A stretch of DNA of 64,000 bases from Sphingomonas aerophila (GTDB lineage: Bacteria > Pseudomonadota > Alphaproteobacteria > Sphingomonadales > Sphingomonadaceae). A program made the position numbers and the translations under genes. Location: positions 186,001 through 250,000 of the forward strand of contig NZ_JACIJK010000003.1 of NCBI RefSeq assembly GCF_014199305.1, given 5' to 3'. The notes beneath the pieces are model-generated. The model was not told the origin of the DNA, did no database searches, and saw only the letters and a list, made by a program, of their open reading frames with translations. Of the stretch, positions 46,515 to 54,912 are shown piece after piece (positions within the stretch are counted from its first letter, which is position 1; each line of letters starts with the position of its first letter).

Positions 46515-47243
46515 TCACGCGATGGCGAAGAAGCCGGTGATGGTCAGCCGCCCGACGGACGGATCGGCCGACAGCGCGGCATCGGGTGCAATTGCGCCGC
46601 TGTGCAAGCTCCAGCTGCGGTACAGCAGGGCCCGGTTGAAGCGTGCCTCGGCCCGGGCGATGCAACTGAATTGGGGGGTGTCGCCCGCGACATAAGCAGG
46701 TGGCGGTGGGGCCTTGGCCAGTTCAGCGTCGAGGGCGGCGGTGTAGGCGGGCGCCCGTTCCGCGGTGATCGTCTCAAACCCTGTCGCGCGGTGGCGGAAA
46801 AAGGCGGTGCCGTCACCATCCTCGGGCGACAGGTAGTGAACCATGGCGATCCGCTCCGCGCCATACGCATCGACATGGGGCAGCCGCTGCGGGACGGAGA
46901 GCTGCCCGGGCGCGGTGGTGACGATCGAGAAGCTCGCATCGACTACCCGGACCTGCCGGCAAGACCCCAGGTGCCGTCCGATCAGCCTCGCGATCAGCGG
47001 CATCTGCTGTTGCATATAGCCCCCGGGCAGGGCCGCGCGGACGCCGGGGTAGTGCTGGTCGGCCGCCCCGAATCGCGCCGTCATTGCCGCCGCGCGTAGT
47101 GCATCCGGGTCGGGGGCGAAGTCGTCCACGCTGACCAGCACCTGCCCCTCCTCGCCGAACTTCGTGGCGACGGCGGTGGGGCGGGGGCGATCAGTGTGAA
47201 CGTTCACGCCGAACAGGGTAGCGCGGGCCGATGGCCCCTGCAA
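46515..47243 (-). CDS. DUF6445-type putative Fe(II)/2-oxoglutarate dioxygenase
   Basis: The product has up to 242 residues from TTG 47243; GTG 47207 (230 residues) is an alternative that sits on the palindrome at 47196. Candidate iron ligands are H123 and D125 in LPHVDAYGAERIAMVHYLSP and H214 in RSWSLHSG, with GGTAFFRH-like spacing typical of prolyl-hydroxylase folds. DUF6445 members often occur with halogenase, SapC and cupin genes beside TonB receptors, as at 58-62 kb here. It is divergent from a sugar importer gene. A protein or peptide hydroxylase role is inferred. Confidence 0.72.
   Translation of the reverse strand: MQGPSARATLFGVNVHTDRPRPTAVATKFGEEGQVLVSVDDFAPDPDALRAAAMTARFGAADQHYPGVRAALPGGYMQQQMPLIARLIGRHLGSCRQVRVVDASFSIVTTAPGQLSVPQRLPHVDAYGAERIAMVHYLSPEDGDGTAFFRHRATGFETITAERAPAYTAALDAELAKAPPPPAYVAGDTPQFSCIARAEARFNRALLYRSWSLHSGAIAPDAALSADPSVGRLTITGFFAIA
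47196..47207. promoter_or_regulatory. GTGAACGTTCAC palindrome, candidate LacI operator
   Basis: This 12-bp perfect palindrome lies between the DUF6445 gene and the importer gene. Its core GAACGTTC recurs twice in the promoter region of the TonB receptor and GH3 genes (54763 and 54854). A LacI-family gene closes that cluster at 62870. It may overlap the true start of the DUF6445 gene. Confidence 0.5.
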
Positions 47244-47306
47244 AGGCCCTTGCCGGTCCGGTCCGCTGTGCTAGCACGCTGGCCAGAACAGATGGAGAGG
47301 GGACAC

Positions 47307-48680
47307 ATGGTCGGCGCAACCACGCGAAACGACACGGGGACGAGGGCAGGCAGCGCCGGCAGCGGGGCAGGTGCAGCCTTTGCCATCGTCACGACCCTTT
47401 TCTTCGCATGGGGCTTCATCACGTCGCTGGTGGACCCGCTGGTCGCGGCGGTGAAGGGGATCTTCACCCTGTCCAACCTTCAGGCTCAGGCGAGCGCGTC
47501 GGCGTTCTTCTTCGCTTATTTCGTTGTGTCGCTACCCGCCGCCGCGCTGGTGTCGCGGATGCGCGCGACCACGGCGGTGCTGCTGGCGCTTGGCACCATG
47601 GTTGCCGGCTGCCTCATCATGCTGGGCGCGGCCAATATCGCCAACTACTGGCTGGTACTGCTCGGGCTGTTCGTGCTGGCAAGCGGCATCACGGTGCTTC
47701 AGGTCGCGGCCAACCCGCTCGCCGCTGCGTTGGGCGACCCGTCGCGAAGCCATTTCCGGCTGGTGTTAAGCCAGACCTTCAACTCGCTCGGTACATTCCT
47801 CGGGCCGCTGCTCGGCGCACACCTGTTCCTGAAGGGGGTCGAGGTGAAGGGCGGCGCGGCGCTGGATCCGGCCGTGCGGGCGCAGGCGCTGGCCGGTATC
47901 GACCAGGCCTATTTGTGGCTGTCGGGGCTGCTTGCTGTCCTGGCGCTGTTTTTCTGGTTGGGCCGTGGCACCGTGGCGCGCGCTGCCCCTGCACCGCAGG
48001 GAGCATCGGGCGGGGTCGGCTCCGCGATTGCCTCACGCTGGGCGCTGTTCGGCGCGCTGGCGATCTTCCTGTATGTCGGCGCGGAAGTGTCGATCGGCAC
48101 GCAGATGGCGCTGTTCCTCAATTCCGACGCTGTGTGGGGCCATTCGGACGCGGCGTTCGGCGTGCCGCTGCTCGGCTGGACCATGGGGTCGGACGGCACG
48201 CCTGGCGTGTCGTTGCAGGAAGCGGGCAAGGCCGTCGCCTTCTATTGGGGTGGCGCGATGGCCGGCCGCGCGGTCGGCTCCGCGCTGCTCGCCCGGTTCG
48301 ATGCGGCACGGCTGCTGGCGCTGTTCACCGCGGTAGCTGGGGCGATATGCCTGTACGTCGTGTTCGTAGGCGGCGTCAGCGCCGGGTTCGTGGCCCTGTC
48401 GATCGGGCTGTTCAACTCCATCATGTTCCCGGTCATCTTTACCCTGACGCTGGAGCGATCTAGCGCGAGTGCGGAGGCGACCTCGGGCCTTCTCTGCACC
48501 GCCATTGTCGGCGGCGCGCTGGTGCCGCTGCTGGTCGGCGGGCTGGCGGATGCGAGCAGCTATGGTTTTGCACTGATCGTGCCGGCGGCCTGTTATGCGG
48601 TGCTGTGCGTCTTTGCCGTCGCGGCCGGGCGTGCGCCCGTTCATGCGGTGGGAGAGCCAGCAGCGGCGTCGATCCATTGA
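47307..48680 (+). CDS. FucP/GluP-type MFS sugar symporter, second copy
   Basis: The product has 457 residues from ATG 47307 (GGAGAGGGG upstream) with about twelve spans. AFAIVTTLFFAWGFITSLVDP, ASGITVLQVAANPLAAALGD and RLVLSQTFNSLGTFLGPLLG are the FHS-family signatures, differing enough from the 15974 copy to imply an old duplication. In this setting glucose from beta-1,3-glucan is the likely cargo. The stop overlaps the start of the beta-helix gene (TTGA at 48677-48680), so the run importer - beta-helix protein - GH16 is an operon. Confidence 0.88.
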   Translation: MVGATTRNDTGTRAGSAGSGAGAAFAIVTTLFFAWGFITSLVDPLVAAVKGIFTLSNLQAQASASAFFFAYFVVSLPAAALVSRMRATTAVLLALGTMVAGCLIMLGAANIANYWLVLLGLFVLASGITVLQVAANPLAAALGDPSRSHFRLVLSQTFNSLGTFLGPLLGAHLFLKGVEVKGGAALDPAVRAQALAGIDQAYLWLSGLLAVLALFFWLGRGTVARAAPAPQGASGGVGSAIASRWALFGALAIFLYVGAEVSIGTQMALFLNSDAVWGHSDAAFGVPLLGWTMGSDGTPGVSLQEAGKAVAFYWGGAMAGRAVGSALLARFDAARLLALFTAVAGAICLYVVFVGGVSAGFVALSIGLFNSIMFPVIFTLTLERSSASAEATSGLLCTAIVGGALVPLLVGGLADASSYGFALIVPAACYAVLCVFAVAAGRAPVHAVGEPAAASIH

Positions 48681-50416
48681 GCGCCAACCCGACCCGGCGG
48701 GCGGTGCTGGCGGCGGGCGCAGCGGTGACGCTTGCCCCGCGCACGCTTGCCGCCGGGCGCGAGCCGGATTTCGGGCCCAACATTCTGGTCATTGACCCCG
48801 CTCAGCCTGCGCGCGCGGCACAGGCCCGGGTGGACGCGATCTTCAAGGAGACCGAGCGCGCCCATTTCGCCGACGCGCGCCATGCGGTGCTGCTGAAGCC
48901 GGGCCGGCACAAGCTCGACATCAATGTCGGATTCTTCACGCAGGTTGCGGGGCTGGGCCTGCTACCCGCGGATGCGACTGTTGATGGCCATGTCCATGCC
49001 GAGGCGGACTGGGCCAAGGGCATGGCGCTGGTGAACTTCTGGCGCGGGGTCGAGAACTTGGGTGTGCGGCCGCCCGACCGGGTCGATCGCTGGGCTGTAT
49101 CGCAGGCCGCGCCGTATCGCCGGATGGACCTGCAGGGCGACCTGCTGCTGGACGATGGCGGCTGGTCGAGCGGCGGGTTGCTGGCGGACAGCCGGGTTGC
49201 TGGCACCATAAAATCCGGCACCCAGCAGCAATGGTTCACCCGCAACAGCCAGATCGCCGGCTGGCAGGGCAGCAACTGGAACATGATGTTCGCCGGGGTC
49301 GCCGGTGCGCCCGCAACGAGCTTTCCGGAGCCGCCTTATACCAGCCTGCCGTCGGTACCGGTTATCCGTGAGAAGCCGTTCCTCCACGTCACGCGCGGCG
49401 GCGACTGGGCGGTGTTCGTTCCCGCGCTGCGCCGTGATGCATCCGGGCCGAGCTGGACCGCGGGCACCCCGGCCGGGCGGTCGGGTCCGTTGTCCGACTT
49501 CCTGATCGCGCGGCCTGACACGCCGCTGCGCCAGATCAACGCCGCGCTGGCCGCGGGGCGGCACCTGTTGCTCACGCCCGGCATCTATCCGCTGGACGAG
49601 CCGATCCGGGTCGCGCGCGCCGACACGGTCGTGCTGGGTCTTGGCCTCGCCACGCTGCTGCCGGTGAAAGGCACCCCTGCGCTGACGATTGCGGACGTGC
49701 CTGGCGTCAGTGTCGCGGGGCTGCTGGTCGATGCCGGCCCTGTCAATTCGCCGGTGCTGGTGGAGGTTGGCCCGCGCGGTAGCAGCGAAGACCATCGCGG
49801 AAACCCGACGCTACTCGCCGACCTCTATGTCCGTGTCGGCGGCGCGACGATCGGCAAGGTTGAATGCGGGGTGGAGGTCAACAGCCGCGGCGTGATCGGC
49901 GACCATCTGTGGCTCTGGCGCGCCGACCATGGCGATCGCGAGGCGGGCCGCATCCACACCGCCTGGACCGAGAGCACGGGGGGCGAGGGGCTGATCGTCA
50001 ACGGCGACGACGTGTCGATGTACGGCCTGTTCGTGGAGCATTTCCAGCGTCACAACACGTTGTGGCGCGGGGAGCGCGGCCGCACATATTTCTATCAGAA
50101 CGAGTTGCCTTATGACCCGCCAGGCCAAGCGGCATGGCGCGCGGATTCAGCTCGTGGCTGGGCAGCGTACAAGGTCGATGACGCTGTTCGTGAGCATGAG
50201 GCGACCGGGCTCGGCATCTACGCCAACTTCACCGCCGACCCGTCGATCGTGCTGGAAAGCGGGATCGAGGTACCCCGCCAGCCGGGCGTCCGTATCGCCA
50301 GCGCGACCACCATCTCCCTGGGCGGCGGCAAGGGCACCATCGCGCATATCGTCAACGATGCGGGCGCGGCGGCGCGGCCCGGTGCCATCCGCCAGACGCT
50401 GAGGAGCTATCCATGA
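48677..50416 (+). CDS. Secreted right-handed beta-helix protein, unknown function
   Basis: The product has 579 residues from TTG 48677, overlapping the importer stop. A twin-arginine-like leader (PTRRAVLAAGAAVTLAPRTLAAG) indicates export. The sequence lacks a known catalytic signature. A run of short beta repeats (VLGLGLATLLPVKGTPALTIADVPGVSVAGLLVDAGP, VECGVEVNSRGVIGDHLWLW, GLIVNGDDVSMYGLFVEHFQRHN) suggests a pectin-lyase or GH55-like beta helix. Homologues are sometimes labelled adenylyl cyclase without support. Its place between a sugar importer and a GH16 laminarinase suggests binding or cleavage of beta-glucan. The ATGA overlap with GH16 (50413-50416) supports co-translation. Confidence 0.7.
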   Translation: MSANPTRRAVLAAGAAVTLAPRTLAAGREPDFGPNILVIDPAQPARAAQARVDAIFKETERAHFADARHAVLLKPGRHKLDINVGFFTQVAGLGLLPADATVDGHVHAEADWAKGMALVNFWRGVENLGVRPPDRVDRWAVSQAAPYRRMDLQGDLLLDDGGWSSGGLLADSRVAGTIKSGTQQQWFTRNSQIAGWQGSNWNMMFAGVAGAPATSFPEPPYTSLPSVPVIREKPFLHVTRGGDWAVFVPALRRDASGPSWTAGTPAGRSGPLSDFLIARPDTPLRQINAALAAGRHLLLTPGIYPLDEPIRVARADTVVLGLGLATLLPVKGTPALTIADVPGVSVAGLLVDAGPVNSPVLVEVGPRGSSEDHRGNPTLLADLYVRVGGATIGKVECGVEVNSRGVIGDHLWLWRADHGDREAGRIHTAWTESTGGEGLIVNGDDVSMYGLFVEHFQRHNTLWRGERGRTYFYQNELPYDPPGQAAWRADSARGWAAYKVDDAVREHEATGLGIYANFTADPSIVLESGIEVPRQPGVRIASATTISLGGGKGTIAHIVNDAGAAARPGAIRQTLRSYP

Positions 50417-51225
50417 CCGTCCTTCTTTTCGCGCTTCAGGCAGCAACGCTGGGCGCCACCAACTATGCCGTGGACGCAGCCATGCCGGCGCCAGCCGGCA
50501 AGCCCAGCGTCGCGGATGAGTTCAACACGCTCGATCTGTCGAAGTGGCGCTTCGACATCGACCGCAACCCGATGGGTTGGCCGAACAACGAGAAGCAATA
50601 TTACGCCCATGACGACCGGCGCGAGAATGCGCGGATCGAAAAGGGCGCATTGGTGATCGAGGCCCGCAAGGAGGTGCTCGACAAGAAGCGGTTCGCCGAT
50701 TGGGGCGGGCAGGGCTACACCTCCGCCCGGCTGATCTCAAAGCCCGGCATGGGCTATGGCTTCTACGAAGTGCGCGCCAAGCTGCCGTGCGGGCGCGGGA
50801 TATGGCCCGCCATCTGGCTGCTGCCCAATGGCGGGAAATGGCCCGACGAGGGTGAAATCGACATCATGGAAATGGTCGGCTGGGATCCGAACGTGATCCA
50901 CGCGACCATCCACAGCGGAACCTATAATCATCGCCTGGGCACGCAGCGCGGCGCACAGAAGCCGGTCGCGACGAGTTGCACCGCGTTCCACAACTACCAG
51001 CTCGACTGGCGCGCGGATTCGATCACCATCGGCGTCGATGGCCGCGCCTATATGCGGGTCGTCAACAATCAGCCTGGCGACAAGGGCGCATGGCCCTTTA
51101 CCCGGCCCTACCAGATGATCCTGAACGTCGCGGTGGGTGGTGACTGGGGCGGCCAAAAGGGCATCGACGATGCTACGTTCCCGCAATCGATGCGGGTCGA
51201 CTATGTCCGTTACTGGGCTCGCTAG
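50413..51225 (+). CDS. GH16 endo-beta-1,3-glucanase (laminarinase-like)
   Basis: The product has 270 residues from ATG 50413, overlapping the previous stop. The catalytic signature DEGEIDIMEMVG gives nucleophile E148 and acid/base E153 with the beta-bulge form typical of laminarinases. NNEKQYYAHDD, GYTSARLISKPGMGYGFYEVRAKLP, GIWPAIWLLP and HNYQLDWRADSITIGVDG are family landmarks. The N-terminus is a short leader-like segment (MTVLLFALQAATLGA). It cleaves internal beta-1,3 or mixed-linkage bonds of laminarin-like glucans. The stop overlaps the stop of the convergent transporter gene by 4 nt. Confidence 0.92.
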   Translation: MTVLLFALQAATLGATNYAVDAAMPAPAGKPSVADEFNTLDLSKWRFDIDRNPMGWPNNEKQYYAHDDRRENARIEKGALVIEARKEVLDKKRFADWGGQGYTSARLISKPGMGYGFYEVRAKLPCGRGIWPAIWLLPNGGKWPDEGEIDIMEMVGWDPNVIHATIHSGTYNHRLGTQRGAQKPVATSCTAFHNYQLDWRADSITIGVDGRAYMRVVNNQPGDKGAWPFTRPYQMILNVAVGGDWGGQKGIDDATFPQSMRVDYVRYWAR

Positions 51226-52427
51226 GCCGGACGGGATGCTGGACGGGCGGCGAGCAGGGTCAGTCCGCCTGCGAGCGTGAGCGCGGCGAGGAGCAGCATC
51301 AGCTTTTCAAAATCGCGCGGGCTCGCCAGCCACCAGGTGAGAAGTGGCCCGGCGAGCGCCGGCAGGGTGTTGGTCAGGTTCAACAGTCCCAGATCGCGCC
51401 CACGGTGCCGCACGCTCGGCAGCAGCTGCATGGCATAGGCCGAGTGCAGCGCCAAAAACACCGCCGACCCGACCGCATAGGTGGTGAAGGCCAACGCACC
51501 CTCTATCCAACTCGCCGCCGCCGCCATGCCGCACAGCCCCAACGCGGCGGCCGCGGCGGCCGCAAGCAGCACCGGCCGTCGTCGGCCGCTGCGATCTGAC
51601 AAACGGCCCGCGATCAGCGCAACTGGCAGCGGCAACAGATAGGACAGGGTGAGCAGGTGCCCCGTCCGTGTCTGCAACTCAGTGCGCGGCAGATCCGCGG
51701 CGATACTCTCGAAATAATAGAGCAGGTACAGGAACAGCACATTACCCGCGACCTGCACGAGCAGCCGGGCCGCCCAAGCCACCGCCATGTCGCGCGTCCG
51801 CCCCGGCAGGGGGCGCTCGTCCTCGGCGTCGATCGGCGTTGAGGGCGGCAGCAGCGCGAGCAGAGGCACGACACAAGCGATCATGGCAAGCGGCACCAGC
51901 AGCAACCGCCCCGTCTCACCCAGCGCAGGGGTCGCGACCAGCCCAGCCGACAGGCCGGCGGCGACCGGGTTTGCAAACGCCAGCAGGCCACCAAGCGTGC
52001 CCTTCTGCGCGTCCGGCACCTCGTCCGCCATCATCGCGATCAGCGGGGCGAGCGCGGCGTTGACCGCGACCTGGAACAGGATCACCGCCGCGATCACCTG
52101 TGCTGGCGTGGCAGCGGCCGCTATGCCGGCATAGGCCAGCGCCGTTCCGGCGACCCCGCCGATCAGCCACCCGCGACGGCCCTGCCCACGCGCGACCGAT
52201 CGGTCGCTAAGCCAGCCCCACAGGATGTTGCTGGCACTCGCCACGATCGCACCGCTGATGACAATCGCTGTCAGCACGTCCAGTCGCGCATCGCCAGCCA
52301 GGGCTTCCACCTTGACCGGCAGCAACAGGGTGAGCAGCGGCAGATACCCGATTACCCCGCCGGCATAGGCCAGGGCGAACAGGATCAGCGTTGCCGTCGA
52401 GCGGCGGGGAAGCACGGCGGCAGGCAT
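51222..52427 (-). CDS. MFS transporter (SLC45/oligosaccharide-like)
   Basis: The product has 401 residues with about twelve spans. NILWGWLSDRSVARGQGRRGWLIGG and LIAGRLSDRSGRRRPVLL are the two RxxxGRR-type loops of the major facilitator fold, and LGLLNLTNTLPALAGPLLTWW near the end resembles SLC45 sucrose carriers. It follows the GH3 beta-glucosidase gene by 43 nt on the same strand, so uptake of glucose or a short glucan is the natural guess. Substrate unproven. Confidence 0.78.
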   Translation of the reverse strand: MPAAVLPRRSTATLILFALAYAGGVIGYLPLLTLLLPVKVEALAGDARLDVLTAIVISGAIVASASNILWGWLSDRSVARGQGRRGWLIGGVAGTALAYAGIAAAATPAQVIAAVILFQVAVNAALAPLIAMMADEVPDAQKGTLGGLLAFANPVAAGLSAGLVATPALGETGRLLLVPLAMIACVVPLLALLPPSTPIDAEDERPLPGRTRDMAVAWAARLLVQVAGNVLFLYLLYYFESIAADLPRTELQTRTGHLLTLSYLLPLPVALIAGRLSDRSGRRRPVLLAAAAAAALGLCGMAAAASWIEGALAFTTYAVGSAVFLALHSAYAMQLLPSVRHRGRDLGLLNLTNTLPALAGPLLTWWLASPRDFEKLMLLLAALTLAGGLTLLAARPASRPA

Positions 52428-52470
52428 GGACGATCAGACCCTGCCCGCCGCCCGCGATGACGGCAACCGT

Positions 52471-54708
52471 TCAGGGCTTGATGAACTGCTCATCCAGCGT
52501 GGTGGTCAGCATCAACGAACGGTCCTGCGCGTCACGTGCGAGCGCCACGCGATAACGGCCCGGCTTGATGTGCCAGCCCGGACGCGCGGTGTCATAGTCG
52601 GCGATCACGCGCGGTTCGGCCGTCAACGTTACCCGGCGGGCCTGACCGGGGGCCAGCGTCACCTTGCCGAAGGCGGCGAGGCGCATGGGGCCAGCCTGGC
52701 CGTCACGAGCCACATAGACCTGCGGTACGTCGCTGCCGGCGCGCTTGCCCGTGTTGACGACCTCGACCGAGACGGACAGCGACTTGCCCCCGGTCACCAC
52801 AGGATTGCGGTATGCGAAGCCCGTGTAGCTGAGGCCGTGACCGAACGGAAACAGCGGCCTTTGCCCCTGCTTCTCGTACCAGCGATAGCCGACATCGGCG
52901 CCTTCGCGGTATTCCACTGGAAAGCTTTGAAGCTGGAAGTTCGACGCGTTCGCCGGATTGGCAGCCGCCTGCGCTTCCAGCGAGGTCAACTTGTCGAGGC
53001 CGACCGGGGTGGGGCGGGGTGCCTGGGTCGCGGCGGCGGGGAAGGTGATCGGCAGACGGCCCGACGGATTGACGCGCCCGGTCAGCACGCCCGCGATCGC
53101 CTCTCCCCCGCGCTGCCCGGGGTACCAGGCCTGCACCACCGCGCGAACCTGATTGAGCCAGGGCATCAGCACCGGCCCGCCCGTCTCCATCACCGTCACC
53201 GTGTTCGGCTGTGCCGATGCCACCGCCGTGATTAGCGCGTCCTGGTCATAGGGGAGCGACAGGTCAGGCACATCCTGCGCCTCCGTCGTCCACTGGGTCG
53301 CGAATACGATCGCGACGTCTGCTGCCCGCGCCGCTGCCGCCGCCGCCGCCGGATCGCGCCCGTCTACAAAGCTGATCTGCGCGTTCGGCAGTTCTTTCCG
53401 CAGCGCCTTCAGCGGCGAGGACGCATGGTAGGTGATGCGCGCGAAGGAGGCCGCAGCGCCGCTGGTCAGCGGGATCTCCACGGGTGCGCCACCAACGGAT
53501 CGTACCTGGCTCGATCCGCCGCCCGACAGCACGCCCACATCGGCGCGTCCGCCGATCAGCACAATGCGCTTGGCCGTGCGTGCGAGGGGTAGCGCGTTCC
53601 CCTCGTTGCGCAGCAGCACGATGCCTTGTTCCGCGGCGCGCTGGGCGACCTTGGCGTGCTCGGCATAGGGGATTGGCTGCGCGCGCGCCGGTGCGGGGGT
53701 GTCGTACGCGCCCGTTTCGATCAGCCCGGTGAGGTAGCGCGCCACCATGTCGTCGATCCGCGCCTGGCTGACCTCACCCGAGGCGACTGCCGCCTTTAGC
53801 GGTTCGGCGAAATACAGCGCCTCGTCGAGTTCCTGGCCCGATTGCTGGTCCAGCCCGGCATTCGCGGCCTTGGCCGTGGAGTGCACCGCGCCCCAGTCGC
53901 TCATGACAAAGCCACGATAGCCCCAGTCGCGGCGTAGCACGTCGGTCAGCAGGAACTTGTTCTCGCACGCCCAGTCGCCGTTGACCTTGTTGTACGCGCA
54001 CATGACCGATCCCGGCTGGCCCTTTTCGATCGCGATCTGGAAAGCGAGAAGGTCGCTCATCCTGAACGCCGCCTCGTCGATCCGCGCGTCAACGATTGAG
54101 CGGCCAGTCTCCTGCGCGTTGAGTGCGAAGTGCTTCACCGTGGACACGATCCGGTTCGACTGAACGCCCGCGATATGTTCGCCGGCCAACGTACCGGCCA
54201 GCAGCGGGTCTTCGCCGAGATATTCGAAGTTGCGCCCGTTCCACGGATCGCGCGTCAGGTTGACGCCACCCGCGAGCAGAACGTTGAAGCGCTTGGCCCG
54301 CGCTTCCGCGCCGATCATCGCGCCGCCGGCCCGCGCTATTGCGGGATCGAAGCTGGCGGCGGTGGCCAGGCTGGAAGGGAGGGCGGTTGCCACGTCGCCG
54401 CGGCGCTGCTCCACCTGATTGGCAACGCCCAGCGACGCATCGCTTTCGCGGATCAAGGGCACGCCCAGGCGCGGTATGCCGTCGATATGCCCGGCGGAGG
54501 GAATGAGTTCGTTGGCGGACTTGCCCTTCGCCATGGGAGGGAAAAGCCCGTGCAGCAGCGCGATCTTTTCGTCCGCACTCATGCGGGCAACGATCGAGTC
54601 GGCGCGGGCGCGGGCGTCCGTTGTGGCCGATGTCCGGTCGGCGGCCAACGCTGGCACAATGGCGAGCAGCGTGGAGGCGAACAGCGCCGTTTTGATCCTG
54701 GTATTCAT
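52471..54708 (-). CDS. GH3 beta-glucosidase
   Basis: The product has 745 residues from ATG 54708 (GAGGGGATTGCC upstream) with a signal peptide (TALFASTLLAIVPALA). GVNLTRDPWNGRNFEYLGEDP, KHFALNAQETGR and the nucleophile D271 in YRGFVMSDWGAVHS mark the first domain, then the second domain with GGRADVGVLSGGGSSQV, and a fibronectin-III-like end (VSVEVVNTGKRAGSDVPQVY). The form is that of beta-glucosidases acting on laminari- or gentio-oligosaccharides. It is divergent from the TonB receptor gene and shares its operator-rich promoter region. Confidence 0.9.
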   Translation of the reverse strand: MNTRIKTALFASTLLAIVPALAADRTSATTDARARADSIVARMSADEKIALLHGLFPPMAKGKSANELIPSAGHIDGIPRLGVPLIRESDASLGVANQVEQRRGDVATALPSSLATAASFDPAIARAGGAMIGAEARAKRFNVLLAGGVNLTRDPWNGRNFEYLGEDPLLAGTLAGEHIAGVQSNRIVSTVKHFALNAQETGRSIVDARIDEAAFRMSDLLAFQIAIEKGQPGSVMCAYNKVNGDWACENKFLLTDVLRRDWGYRGFVMSDWGAVHSTAKAANAGLDQQSGQELDEALYFAEPLKAAVASGEVSQARIDDMVARYLTGLIETGAYDTPAPARAQPIPYAEHAKVAQRAAEQGIVLLRNEGNALPLARTAKRIVLIGGRADVGVLSGGGSSQVRSVGGAPVEIPLTSGAAASFARITYHASSPLKALRKELPNAQISFVDGRDPAAAAAAARAADVAIVFATQWTTEAQDVPDLSLPYDQDALITAVASAQPNTVTVMETGGPVLMPWLNQVRAVVQAWYPGQRGGEAIAGVLTGRVNPSGRLPITFPAAATQAPRPTPVGLDKLTSLEAQAAANPANASNFQLQSFPVEYREGADVGYRWYEKQGQRPLFPFGHGLSYTGFAYRNPVVTGGKSLSVSVEVVNTGKRAGSDVPQVYVARDGQAGPMRLAAFGKVTLAPGQARRVTLTAEPRVIADYDTARPGWHIKPGRYRVALARDAQDRSLMLTTTLDEQFIKP

Positions 54709-54758
54709 GGCAATCCCCTCTTGCCGGCGCTGCGGCATTGTTGCGTCCCTGCCACACA

Positions 54759-54775
54759 GTGGGAACGTTCTCAAC
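54759..54775. promoter_or_regulatory. GTGGGAACGTTCTCAAC operator-like palindrome
   Basis: This imperfect palindrome is centred on GAACGTTC (54763-54770), about 50 nt upstream of the GH3 start. It shares its core with 47196-47207 and 54852-54865. A LacI-type regulator is the likely ligand. Confidence 0.5.
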
Positions 54776-54788
54776 CTTCCGTGCCAAT

Positions 54789-54800
54789 GTTAGCGATAAC
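54789..54800. promoter_or_regulatory. GTTAGCGATAAC operator-like palindrome
   Basis: Five of six half-site positions are symmetric. It is nearly the same as GATAGCGCTAAC at 11728, in the hemicellulose region. It sits between the two GAACGTTC sites and may bind a different LacI-family regulator. Confidence 0.4.
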
Positions 54801-54851
54801 CTGTATCAGGCCGTGTTCCTGCCGCTTGACAGCCCACAATGGCCCGCGCAG

Positions 54852-54865
54852 GTGAACGTTCTCAC
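54852..54865. promoter_or_regulatory. GTGAACGTTCTCAC operator-like palindrome in the TonB receptor promoter
   Basis: This site lies about 50 nt upstream of the receptor ATG and 21 nt after TTGACA (54826-54831), so it would cover the -10 region. Bound repressor would block transcription. Its centre is 91 bp from the other GAACGTTC site, which would permit looping. Confidence 0.5.
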
Positions 54866-54912
54866 GAAAGCGCGGGTCAGCCGCGCTGGACGTTTTTCAG
54901 GGGAGAGGGTTT

